Assembly (NCBI GenBank): GCA_949286445.1 | Contig: CASECL010000313.1 | Coordinates: 1 to 9,708 of the forward strand | From: an uncultured bacterium | GTDB taxonomy: Bacteria; Verrucomicrobiota; Lentisphaeria; Victivallales; Victivallaceae | Direction: 5' to 3' | DNA length: 9,708 nucleotides | In this document: positions 1 through 7,390 of the stretch, piece by piece | Position numbering within the stretch: position 1 is the stretch's first letter | How the letters are laid out: every line of letters starts with the position of its first letter | The notes under the pieces: model-generated | What the model was told of the DNA's origin: nothing | Databases searched by the model: none | What the model saw: the letters and a program-made list of their open reading frames with translations, nothing else | Translations under genes and position numbers: made by a program

Positions 1-978
1 CCAGTCAAGTGCGATTTTGTCGTAACTGAATGGTTCCGCCGGCACCGGAGCATCTTCCGGCATGGAAAATTCCCCCTCCATCTGCAGGGTAACCTTGCCA
101 TCCGGCAATGCCACCGGCCAGCCGTCGGCGTCGAAAGTCATCGGCACCAGAAAGGTTTCCCTCCCCAGATGATAAAAATATTGCTCGCTTATCCGGTATC
201 CCAGGCATACGCCAAAATAATTTCCTTCCCCGTCATCAATCAGGTCAAAGTGGCCGATACCCTGAATAATATTCCGGTGATCACAATCCCGGTTGCTCAA
301 AAAAGGATTGTGCGGACAGCTTTCAAACGGCCCCCACGGACTTTTGCTGCGGGCTGCGGTCTGCATATGCCCATATTGACAGCCACCCTCGGCAATGAGA
401 AGATAGTAATAACCGTTGATTTTATAGAGATGAGGTCCCTCCGGATATTTACCGCTGATGCCGCCCCAGATAAATCTTGAGGGACCTATTTTGCCGGTTT
501 TTACATCGATTTCGGCCTGATAAATCCCCTTGGGATCTGCCGGAGTGGGTGCTCCGTTGCTGGTAAGATAGACTTTGCCGTCATCGTCAAACAGCAGCGA
601 CGGATCAATGCCCGGCTGATCAATCCATACCGGCTCCGACCATTCGCCGTAAATATCATCGGTGTGGACTAAAAATTTCCGGCATATCCCATGGTAATCC
701 ATTACCGTAGTGATCATGTAAAACGTTCCATTATGGTAACGCAGTGTCGGAGCCCAAATCCCTTTTGACGGCGGGCAGAAAGTCAGATCAAGCTGACTTT
801 TTCTGGTTAACGCATGACCGATTTTACGCCAATGCACCAAATCCCGGCTGTGGAACAGCGGCACCCCGGGAAAATATTCAAATGAGCTTGCCGCCAGATA
901 ATAATCCTTGCCCACCCGGCACACACTGGGATCAGGATAGAAACCGGGAATAACCGGATTTTGATATGATCGCTTCAT
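1..978 (-). CDS. GH43 beta-xylosidase / alpha-L-arabinofuranosidase, C-terminus beyond window
   Basis: The gene begins with ATG at 978 and stays open for 326 codons to the left edge, so the C-terminus is missing. The five-bladed propeller family GH43 hydrolyses xylosyl or arabinosyl residues of plant-type oligosaccharides. Visible signatures are NPVIPGFYPDPS near the N-terminus with the likely general base Asp16, YYLAASSFEYFPGVP at 26-40, GIDPSLLFDDDG with the likely pKa-modulating Asp125, and YPEGPHLYK with the likely acid Glu180. HLGRETFLVPMTFDADGWPV at about 270-289 resembles the GH43_11/12-type xylosidase group. Members of that group are usually 500-560 residues with a C-terminal beta-sandwich, which would lie outside the window. 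There is no signal peptide, so a cytoplasmic enzyme acting on imported oligosaccharides is expected. The start overlaps the waaP stop as TAATG, with a strong AAGAGGAG ribosome site inside waaP. Family is sure; exact substrate is not. Confidence 0.93.
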   Translation of the reverse strand, partial: MKRSYQNPVIPGFYPDPSVCRVGKDYYLAASSFEYFPGVPLFHSRDLVHWRKIGHALTRKSQLDLTFCPPSKGIWAPTLRYHNGTFYMITTVMDYHGICRKFLVHTDDIYGEWSEPVWIDQPGIDPSLLFDDDGKVYLTSNGAPTPADPKGIYQAEIDVKTGKIGPSRFIWGGISGKYPEGPHLYKINGYYYLLIAEGGCQYGHMQTAARSKSPWGPFESCPHNPFLSNRDCDHRNIIQGIGHFDLIDDGEGNYFGVCLGYRISEQYFYHLGRETFLVPMTFDADGWPVALPDGKVTLQMEGEFSMPEDAPVPAEPFSYDKIALDW

Positions 979-1790
979 TATGATTTTTCTCCTCTTGCCT
1001 TTCTCCGTTGTTCTTTGAGGTAGAGTTTGTCGCCGGCACTTCGGATTGCTTTAAGCAGGGCACTTTTTTCCTTCAGCACCTGACGTAACGGAAGATTAAA
1101 ATATACTTCAAGAAAGCGGAATATGTCTTTTTTTCCGATTCCGATATCCCGGCTGGAAAAATACAGTCCGGCCAGATCTTTGATTAAGTAGTGCCGGGGA
1201 ACTTTTTTTCTGATCTGCGCCCGGTGCAGATCAATTACATAGAGATCATACTCCGGTTTTTTCAGCATAAAGTGGCACAGATAACAATCCCGGTGGTTGA
1301 TGCCGTTATCATGCATAATCGCGGCGGCGACCGCCAGTTTGCGGGTTAATTTTATCTTTTCTGCTGGGCAGGGGGGCCGCTGCGGCCAATTGGAAGTGTA
1401 TTCTTCCAGATTGGGCATATTTTTCAATTCTGCAGTAATAATAAAGGATTCCCGTTCGGCCGGGTTCCAGTTGCGGCTGCCGAATGCGCATACTGTCATA
1501 GTTTTGCCGCCGCGTGCGGTGTAAAGATTTATGGCATCAAATTCATTATCCGCCCCCAGAGCCGGCATTTTGAACATCAGCACATTTTTTAATATTTCGC
1601 GCCAGCCGATCCCGCGGTGAACTTTGGCAAAAAAAGCTTTTCCTGCTGTTTCAAAACGGAAGGTGCGGCGGTTTTTTACCTGACGGAAAACTTCTCCAGC
1701 CAATTTTTCCGCTTCATCAAAAGGATCTTTATCCTGCCAAAGGGCGGCGAAAAAATCATTCAGATACAATCTTTTTCTTTTGCAGCACAT
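978..1790 (-). CDS. waaP: Lipopolysaccharide core heptose(I) kinase, WaaP/RfaP family
   Basis: This 270-residue protein is close to the length of enterobacterial WaaP (about 265). WaaP uses ATP to phosphorylate the first heptose of the LPS inner core on the cytoplasmic side, which stabilises the outer membrane through divalent cation bridges. It is a protein-kinase-like fold. Visible elements are AFFAKVHRG with the likely ATP lysine Lys56, the ESFIITAEL hinge-like stretch at 114-122, the catalytic-loop-like INHRDCYLCHF with HRD at 166-168, and VIDLHR with Asp187 in the metal-binding position. These are followed by IKDLAGLYFSS at 203-213, typical of the family. The C-terminus is very basic. 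The start overlaps the end of waaG by 31 bp. An in-frame stop lies a few codons upstream, and AGAGGAAGT directly precedes the ATG, so no other start is likely. The neighbouring waaG supports the LPS-core role. Which heptose is modified cannot be read from the sequence. Confidence 0.93.
   Translation of the reverse strand: MCCKRKRLYLNDFFAALWQDKDPFDEAEKLAGEVFRQVKNRRTFRFETAGKAFFAKVHRGIGWREILKNVLMFKMPALGADNEFDAINLYTARGGKTMTVCAFGSRNWNPAERESFIITAELKNMPNLEEYTSNWPQRPPCPAEKIKLTRKLAVAAAIMHDNGINHRDCYLCHFMLKKPEYDLYVIDLHRAQIRKKVPRHYLIKDLAGLYFSSRDIGIGKKDIFRFLEVYFNLPLRQVLKEKSALLKAIRSAGDKLYLKEQRRKARGEKS
989..996 (-). promoter_or_regulatory. Shine-Dalgarno site of the GH43 gene
   Basis: AAGAGGAG on the minus strand lies 10 bases before the ATG at 978, within the last codons of waaP. 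It is the strongest ribosome site in the window. It fixes the GH43 start and suggests termination-reinitiation or independent loading at the TAATG junction. Confidence 0.75.
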
Positions 1791-2896
1791 ACTTCCTCTA
1801 TTATTTCAGCGGCCTTTGCCGCTCTGGAGTGAAAATCATGTTTTCCAGCGTATTCTGCGACCTGTTTCCTCAAATCGTCAAGGTGATTCAGTGCCTGGGT
1901 AATTGCTTCTGCCAATTCTTCAGAATCAGCATTTTCCTTTACTGTCTTTCCGCCGGATTCCCGGATAAAAGATGAAAAACCGCAATTTTCTGTGCATATT
2001 ACCGGCAGATGCAAGGTTATTGCCTCAAGCAAGACAGAACCTGCCGCCTCTTCCCGCGCCGGATGCACCATCAGGTCGGAAGCCAGCAGCAGCGATTTTA
2101 CTTCATCACAGCGGCCTAAAGGCAATACCCGCACCCCGCTTTGTATAATCTGCCGGTTCATCCAAGTCTGTGAATCAGCTCCGGCTAAAGCTACCGTAAT
2201 ATTTTTCTTTTTTCCCGCGTCCAGCATGGCACAGGCCGCTAAAAGCCGGTCTCCCCCTTTGCGTTTCAGATTTGAACCGACCAGACAGATCAGAAATTCA
2301 TCTTCTTTTATTCCGTGATCCTTCCGGAATTTCCGGCGGATATTTTCAGCTTCATTCTGACTTGCCGGGTAACGGCAGCTGTCCTGTATTCCGGGCGGCA
2401 GCAGTTTCAGCCGGGAAGCATCCAGCCGGTAACGCCGCCGGTAACCTTCAAGCTGTTCCGGCACAATAAGCATTGCCACTGTTTTTGCCGCCGGTGAAAA
2501 TACCGCCGCTTCCAAAGCCGCCAGTTTCCGGTGCCGTGGACTGAGATAACGTGAGAAAAAATTCTTTTTTTCCAGCAAATCAAGAAAACAATTATCTCCG
2601 GCAAAGAAAACATCCAGGTGAACCGTCCTGACAAAACCGACAATACCGGAGTAACCGCCTTCTTTCTGTACCTCAGAATAAACCTTTTCCCCCAGTTCCG
2701 CGATCCTGCCGTGGTTGGTAAAAGATGATAACTTTAAAACTCTTACTTCAGCAAAATCCGGTTTTTCCCCCTCCCAGCTGGCACAGAATATCACCACTTT
2801 ATGACCTCTGACAACACAGCTTTCAGCCATACGCAGCATATCCAGCTGAACCCCGCCGTAAGGGAAAAATTTTACCAGTTCAAAAGCAAACTTCAT
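1760..2896 (-). CDS. waaG: LPS core glycosyltransferase, WaaG/RfaG-like (GT4)
   Basis: The 378-residue protein matches E. coli WaaG (374) in length and layout. WaaG transfers the first hexose (glucose from UDP-glucose in E. coli; other sugars elsewhere) onto heptose II of the LPS core at the inner face of the cytoplasmic membrane. It has the GT-B fold. The N-terminal half shows FPYGGVQLDMLRMAE at 11-25, the WaaG-like SWEGEKPDF at 40-48 and FTNHGR at 59-64. The C-terminal half shows LPPGI at 166-170, GSNLKRKG at 207-214 for donor phosphate binding, and HPAREEAAGSVLLEAIT at 278-294. That last stretch contains the EX7E pair Glu283 and Glu291 of retaining GT4 enzymes. The start overlaps the preceding gene as ATGA, with AAAAAGGGATT just before it. 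The adjacent waaP supports a core-assembly role. Donor sugar and acceptor position are inferred from the family only. Confidence 0.9.
   Translation of the reverse strand: MKFAFELVKFFPYGGVQLDMLRMAESCVVRGHKVVIFCASWEGEKPDFAEVRVLKLSSFTNHGRIAELGEKVYSEVQKEGGYSGIVGFVRTVHLDVFFAGDNCFLDLLEKKNFFSRYLSPRHRKLAALEAAVFSPAAKTVAMLIVPEQLEGYRRRYRLDASRLKLLPPGIQDSCRYPASQNEAENIRRKFRKDHGIKEDEFLICLVGSNLKRKGGDRLLAACAMLDAGKKKNITVALAGADSQTWMNRQIIQSGVRVLPLGRCDEVKSLLLASDLMVHPAREEAAGSVLLEAITLHLPVICTENCGFSSFIRESGGKTVKENADSEELAEAITQALNHLDDLRKQVAEYAGKHDFHSRAAKAAEIIEEVCAAKEKDCI
1794..1799 (-). promoter_or_regulatory. Shine-Dalgarno site of waaP
   Basis: AGAGGA on the minus strand precedes the ATG at 1790 with a short 3-base spacer (4 if GAGG is the core). 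It lies inside the coding end of waaG and supports the overlapping waaP start. Confidence 0.55.
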
Positions 2897-4560
2897 AATC
2901 CCTTTTTCCTGAAAAGCACACAGTCGTCACCCGCCATTCTGCCGCGATTGAGAATTTCAAATTTTTCTTCCAGTTTTTTCACATCTCCGTCCGGCGCAAG
3001 CGGTTCAAGTTTATCCACCCGGGCAATAAATACACTTTCCGGACCGAGACTGTCGATAACCTCCGCGCCGCCACAGTGGTCAAACATATTGCGTTCCTCA
3101 TACCCGTCGCCAATCCTCCCGGCGATAAAACGGGGACGGAAACGCTTTTCCCGCGGCAGATTTACCATGAATTTATGTTCATCTCCATCCGGGCCGAGCC
3201 GGAAAAAATAAACGTTTTTACCGGTGATGAATGGTATGGAGCTGTTGACAAACTGTTTTGAACTTTGATATCTGGCTTCAAACGGTACAATGATTTGAGT
3301 TACCAGCAGAGCAAAAAACAACGCCCCAAAAATCATCAGTGATTTTTCGGTTTTATATCTCCGGCGCAGAAACAGCAGCAGTAATATAACCATTAAGCCT
3401 AACGGTACCAATTCCTTTCTGCCTCCGCCAAGATAAAGATACGATATGACAATCAATACCATTGCTGTTAAAGTGCAGACCGGGGGGATAAGAAAACAGA
3501 GTTTTAAAATCAATCTTTTTAATGCCGCAAGATATCCGTCATTGCAGAAATTCATAAATCCCCAGGCCGCCGCCAGAGCCAGAGCGGGGACTGCACTGCT
3601 GGCGTATCGAATATGTTTAGTGCCTGGTATGCTCAGCAGCAGCAATTCCAGCACTGCCCAGCCGAACAGCATGCGGAGAAATTTAATTGCCCCGCGTTCA
3701 TCTTTTTTTATACAAAAAATGCTTTTTATATAATATACAAACACAGCAAGCCCGATGGCATAGGCTGGCGCAAATGATCCTGCCGCGTCGGCAAAATAGT
3801 AGAATATTCCCTCATCCGAGCCAATACGGCTGGAAATCTGATCAAAATAAAATGTTTCCCATAATTTTTCCCCGCCGACTTTCAGAATCAGCAGATAACC
3901 CATATATAACAGAAAAATATCAAAAATCAGGCTGGAAACTCCGGCAATAATAATTTTTTTCCATTTAAGACCGGCAATAAAATATCCCGCCATCGCCGCA
4001 TTTATCAATATCAATCCCAGCGGGCCGCGGAATACTAATGCCAATACCATACAAAACGGTACGCCCAGATAATATTTCCAGTTGTTGTCATGATCTGCCG
4101 AAAAAAGCAGATATATCATCCAGCTTACCGCCGCCGCCACCGCCATATCACACCCCGGAGACCGGGCTATATTGATAAATTCATAGGAAAAAAACAGAAA
4201 TATTACTGCAAAAAAACCTAAATCCCGTTTTGCCTTTTCGCCGATCAAATAGGTGGCGGTAACTGTCAGCGCAGCAAAAACAGATGTCGGCAACGCCAGA
4301 GTGAACATATTGATATATTTTCCTCCCAGTGATGCCAGGTGCATCAGATAAAACACGCTTACCGGATAGTCGGTATAATATACTCCGTTGAGGGTGGGGA
4401 AAATTCCTGTGCCGTAAAGAGATATCTCTGAAGTCATCAGTGCAAAACGGCAGTTTATCCGGGTGATTTCCAATCCCGCCAGTCCGGAGGCATAAATAAC
4501 CAGACTGAAGATAAATACCCACAATGGACGTTTATTCAACTCCTTAATCGAGTGAATCAT
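2893..4560 (-). CDS. Polytopic membrane glycosyltransferase, GT39/ArnT-PMT-like
   Basis: This 555-residue protein has about ten to twelve hydrophobic segments over its first 430 residues and a soluble C-terminal portion of about 120 residues. The pattern matches the ArnT/PMT (GT-C) class, which takes sugar from a polyprenyl phosphate and transfers it on the periplasmic face. After the first membrane segment comes LEITRINCRFALMTSEI, with Glu31 and Arg34 where the family has its catalytic acidic/arginine motif. It is followed by TDYPVSVFYLMHL in place of the usual KPP motif, IARSPGCDMA at about 131-140, and IPGTKHIRYASSAVPALAL before a late helix. I chose the ATG at 4560 because AAGAGG lies 9 bases upstream; the ATG at 4599 would add 13 residues but has only a poor ribosome site. 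It overlaps the GT2 gene by 17 bp. The acceptor could be lipid A, LPS core or another glycolipid. Family is likely; substrate is unknown. Confidence 0.85.
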   Translation of the reverse strand: MIHSIKELNKRPLWVFIFSLVIYASGLAGLEITRINCRFALMTSEISLYGTGIFPTLNGVYYTDYPVSVFYLMHLASLGGKYINMFTLALPTSVFAALTVTATYLIGEKAKRDLGFFAVIFLFFSYEFINIARSPGCDMAVAAAVSWMIYLLFSADHDNNWKYYLGVPFCMVLALVFRGPLGLILINAAMAGYFIAGLKWKKIIIAGVSSLIFDIFLLYMGYLLILKVGGEKLWETFYFDQISSRIGSDEGIFYYFADAAGSFAPAYAIGLAVFVYYIKSIFCIKKDERGAIKFLRMLFGWAVLELLLLSIPGTKHIRYASSAVPALALAAAWGFMNFCNDGYLAALKRLILKLCFLIPPVCTLTAMVLIVISYLYLGGGRKELVPLGLMVILLLLFLRRRYKTEKSLMIFGALFFALLVTQIIVPFEARYQSSKQFVNSSIPFITGKNVYFFRLGPDGDEHKFMVNLPREKRFRPRFIAGRIGDGYEERNMFDHCGGAEVIDSLGPESVFIARVDKLEPLAPDGDVKKLEEKFEILNRGRMAGDDCVLFRKKGL

Positions 4561-5314
4561 CTGAAATAACCTCTTGGTAATTAAGCTGTTCAAGCTCATC
4601 TGATATTCTCTGCCGCGCCCCGGGTTTCCCGGTTCTGCGCCCGGAAATTTCCCGGTTGAGTATCATGGTGGCATGATTGAGATGCCGCAGGTATTTATTC
4701 AGCTCCTCGGACTCAATAAACACCATCTTAAAGCCTGCCTCTTCCAGCATGCGGTGGGCTGAGGCTCCGGCAGTAGCTCCATCAAAAAAACCATTAGTAT
4801 ATTTTTTCAGCAATTCTGTGCGGTAAAGCGCGCAATGACTGCGCAGATAACGCAACTCTTTTTCATCCGGGAAAAATATTTTTTTTATCAGTTTTTCAGT
4901 GGATTTAAGAAAATGTTTCCAGGGCGAGACATATTCAAGCTTCCAGCTGCCCACCCCGGCTGTTTCCGGTGAAGATTCAATTTTGCCCAGCAGAAAATCC
5001 AGCCAGCCTGGATTTATAACGATGGTGTCCGTATGCATTACCAATACATACGGAGTTTTCACCATCTCCAGAGCCTCATCCAGTGATCTGGAGTGCATTT
5101 CAGGCGGTGTCTCTCCGTCATGCCGGGGACGTTCAAAAAGTTTTATCCATTTCAATGAACGCAGATATTCGGTTGATTCATCCTGTGAATCATTGTCGAT
5201 TGCCAAAACTTCCACCCGGTTCAAATCGGTGTATTTTTTCAGCGAACGCAGACAGAATTTGGTTAATCCCGGCGTTTTGTAATTCGGCAGCAAGATGGTG
5301 AGAATTTTGCTCAT
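4544..5314 (-). CDS. Family 2 glycosyltransferase
   Basis: The 256-residue protein has the GT-A fold signature of GT2 enzymes, which use nucleotide-sugar donors with inversion. TILLPNYKTPGLTKFCLRSL at 6-25 is the first strand and helix. AIDNDSQDES at 39-48 contains the donor-base-binding acidic residues Asp40 and Asp42. VMHTDTIV at 92-99 carries the metal-binding acid Asp96 in the DxD region. NPGWLDFL and the GFFDGATAGASAHRMLEEAGF stretch near 175-195 (bearing an ED-like acid) fit the acceptor side. The C-terminus is basic and has no membrane helix, so the protein is cytosolic or peripheral. The start overlaps the der stop as ATGA, with a purine-rich GGAAGGAAG just upstream. The neighbours suggest LPS or another envelope glycan, but no sugar specificity can be assigned. 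Confidence 0.9.
   Translation of the reverse strand: MSKILTILLPNYKTPGLTKFCLRSLKKYTDLNRVEVLAIDNDSQDESTEYLRSLKWIKLFERPRHDGETPPEMHSRSLDEALEMVKTPYVLVMHTDTIVINPGWLDFLLGKIESSPETAGVGSWKLEYVSPWKHFLKSTEKLIKKIFFPDEKELRYLRSHCALYRTELLKKYTNGFFDGATAGASAHRMLEEAGFKMVFIESEELNKYLRHLNHATMILNREISGRRTGKPGARQRISDELEQLNYQEVISDDSLD
4570..4575 (-). promoter_or_regulatory. Shine-Dalgarno site deciding the membrane glycosyltransferase start
   Basis: AAGAGG on the minus strand stands 9 bases before the ATG at 4560 and lies within the end of the GT2 gene. The alternative ATG at 4599 is preceded only by GAGAATATCAG, so the downstream start is preferred. Confidence 0.6.
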
Positions 5315-6870
5315 TTTTTCTTCCTTCCGTCTGATCTGCCGGTTTTCCCAGCGGAGGAAGAGCTGCCGGATGACCTTGAAGGTTTGCGTGGTCTTTTACT
5401 TTGAAAAGACCGTTCCGGGGAGTGGAAACTCTCCACCTTTTTAGGTCTCGGCCTCAGTTCCAGCCGGATCGGAAATCCGGTAAGATCAAAAGCTGAACGC
5501 AGCATTTTTTCCAAATATGACAAATAATTAGGCGCACAATATTCCACCCGGTTGACAAAGAGCAGAAAACTCGGCGGCATTTTTCCGGTTTGCGAGGCGT
5601 AATAAAATTTCAGCGGAGCATTTCCCACCACCGGCGGAGTGTAACGCTCCACCGCGTCAGATAAAATTTTGTTCAGCACGCTGGTGGATATTGCCACATC
5701 CATTTGTTCACGCAGCTGGGCGATACCGTCAAGCAATTCCCCCAGCCCGCTCTTTTTCAGCGCGCTGACAAAACATACCGGAGCGTAAGCCAGTCCGGGC
5801 AGAGTACGGCGGATTTCATCCAGCATGACTTTTCTGGTTTCCTCCGGAGTACTCAGGTCAACTTTATTGGCCACAATTATTGCTGCTTTTCCTGCCTCGG
5901 CAATCATTGAAGCGATTTTCTTATCCTGACTGGTAACTCCGTCTCCGGAGGCCTCCACCAGAAACAGCACCAGATCTGCCCGGCGTATCGCGCTCTGGGA
6001 ACGCATTGAGCTGAAATACTCCACCACGGTATCAACCTTGGTTTGTTTGCGTATTCCGGCGGTATCCACCAGCACTGCTTTGGTCATGCCGTCACGGTAA
6101 CGGATGGCAAAATCCACATCCACTGCATCCCGGGTGGTGCCGGCCACATCGCTGACAATAACTCTTTCTTCTCCCAGCAGTGCATTTACCAGTGACGATT
6201 TTCCTACATTCGGCCGTCCGATCAGGGCAATGGAAAATGGTTTTTCCGCCGCGGCCTCACCGTCTCCAGAGTCAGAGGCACCGGATTTATCTTCATCCGT
6301 GGCACTGTTATTTTCCCTGTCTTCCGGAAGCAGGGAAAGGGCGCACTCAATCAGATCATTTATCCGGTAGTTATGTTCACATGACACCGGTATAACATGT
6401 GCAAACCCCAGTCTGGCAAATTCCGCAGAATCCAGTACCAGCTGCTTATTATCGGATTTATTAACAGCATAGACTGCCTTTTTGCCGGAGACTCTCACCT
6501 GTTTGGCAACCTCCTCGTCCAGCACGGTAACTCCCTCCTGGGCATTACCGACACAAATAAGCACATCGGCTGACTCCAGTGCAACATTGGTCTGCGCAGT
6601 AATCGCTTCATCCCAGTTTATTTTGCCGTCAAGGTCTTTTTTCCTTACCTTTTCTCCGCGCAACAGTCCCAGACCTCCGGTGTCCACCAGAGTAAAATGC
6701 CGTCCGTTGAAGCTGGCGGGGGCGACCACCCGGTCCCGGGTCACACCGCTCATTTCATGCACAATGGAAAGCCGCCGTCCGATCAAGGCGTTGAAAATTG
6801 AAGATTTCCCCACATTGGGACGCCCGACAATGGCGATTACCGGAAGATTTTTATTTTCTTTATCAGACAT
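5311..6870 (-). CDS. der: Ribosome biogenesis GTPase Der (EngA), double GTPase
   Basis: Der carries two tandem GTPase domains and a KH-like domain and helps mature the 50S subunit. Domain 1 shows GRPNVGKS at 17-24, DTGG at 63-66 and NKSD at 137-140. Domain 2 shows GRPNVGKS at 218-225, VAGTTRD at 242-248, DTAG at 269-272, NKVD at 335-338 and the SAL G5 motif at 369-371. The KH-like part spans about 385-475 and ends in the typical PIRLELRPRPK. The protein has 519 residues against about 490 in E. coli. The extra length lies in an acidic linker (about 183-210), about a dozen extra residues after DTGG compared with E. coli Der, and a Ser/Lys/Arg-rich tail after 475. A 7-bp gap separates it from the STAS gene upstream, whose stop is close to a weak ribosome site. 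The tail's final codons carry the ribosome site of the next gene. Confidence 0.97.
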   Translation of the reverse strand: MSDKENKNLPVIAIVGRPNVGKSSIFNALIGRRLSIVHEMSGVTRDRVVAPASFNGRHFTLVDTGGLGLLRGEKVRKKDLDGKINWDEAITAQTNVALESADVLICVGNAQEGVTVLDEEVAKQVRVSGKKAVYAVNKSDNKQLVLDSAEFARLGFAHVIPVSCEHNYRINDLIECALSLLPEDRENNSATDEDKSGASDSGDGEAAAEKPFSIALIGRPNVGKSSLVNALLGEERVIVSDVAGTTRDAVDVDFAIRYRDGMTKAVLVDTAGIRKQTKVDTVVEYFSSMRSQSAIRRADLVLFLVEASGDGVTSQDKKIASMIAEAGKAAIIVANKVDLSTPEETRKVMLDEIRRTLPGLAYAPVCFVSALKKSGLGELLDGIAQLREQMDVAISTSVLNKILSDAVERYTPPVVGNAPLKFYYASQTGKMPPSFLLFVNRVEYCAPNYLSYLEKMLRSAFDLTGFPIRLELRPRPKKVESFHSPERSFQSKRPRKPSRSSGSSSSAGKTGRSDGRKKK

Positions 6871-6877
6871 GAAATAG

Positions 6878-7390
6878 TTATTCCGTCGGTTTTTCCATTT
6901 TTTTCAGATCTTTTTCCGCAAATTCGATTACCTTGTCGAATTTTGCGGCATTTCCCGGTTCAATATCAACCAGTGCCTTGTGGGCATCAACTACTGCTCT
7001 TGCCCGGGGCAGGGCTTCGGTATTGGCGGCTACATTAAGTGCCGAATCAGCCGTTTTTCCCGGAGCTGCTGTAATTTCTTTTTCTTCGAATACAAAAAGT
7101 TTGTCCACGCCAAGACCTTTAAGCAGGCCGAAGACGGTGGGGGTTATATTGCAGATACTGGTACGTTTGCCCTGCGTCCTGGCGGCGAGGGCGAGCATGG
7201 TCATTACTCCCATGAAAGTACTGTCCACCGCGGTGCATCCGCTCATTTCAAACACAATTTTCCGGTAATTGGGTGACAGATTGCGGGATAGCTCCCGCAG
7301 CGGCACCGCATAATCAAAGTTTGCCCGGCCGGAAACCTGGATAATATAAGAGTCCCCGTCTTCGGATATCATAAGATTGGCGTTGTTCAT
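6878..7390 (-). CDS. STAS-domain protein, anti-sigma-factor-antagonist type
   Basis: Residues 1-105 form a STAS domain of the SpoIIAA/RsbV type, which binds anti-sigma kinases in partner switching. The key loop is MSGCTAVDSTFMGVMTML at 49-66. In SpoIIAA the equivalent DSSGLG loop carries the phosphorylated serine; by my alignment the acceptor position here is Thr58, with Ser57 beside it. Residues after 105 form an Ala-rich linker. About 125-165 looks like one or two amphipathic helices and ends in a charged KKMEKPTE tail, giving 170 residues against about 115 for a bare STAS protein. The start overlaps the alaS stop as ATGA, with AGGTG just upstream. No kinase (RsbW/SpoIIAB-like), phosphatase or sigma factor is in the window, so the partner is unknown. 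A structural or ribosome-linked role cannot be excluded. Confidence 0.88.
   Translation of the reverse strand: MNNANLMISEDGDSYIIQVSGRANFDYAVPLRELSRNLSPNYRKIVFEMSGCTAVDSTFMGVMTMLALAARTQGKRTSICNITPTVFGLLKGLGVDKLFVFEEKEITAAPGKTADSALNVAANTEALPRARAVVDAHKALVDIEPGNAAKFDKVIEFAEKDLKKMEKPTE

Noticed and set aside
2801..3211. Plus-strand open frame of 136 codons across the waaG/membrane-GT junction
   Set aside because: It is antisense to two genes with clear family motifs. Its Ser/Pro/Arg-rich translation is typical of a shadow frame.
4561..4599. Upstream ATG at 4599 as the start of the membrane glycosyltransferase
   Set aside because: It would enlarge the overlap with the GT2 gene to 56 bp and lacks a convincing ribosome site, whereas the ATG at 4560 has AAGAGG at 9 bases. 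It is not excluded outright.
6482..6877. Plus-strand open frame of 131 codons
   Set aside because: It mirrors the first GTPase domain of der on the opposite strand. It is Ser/Thr/Arg-rich, with no domain.
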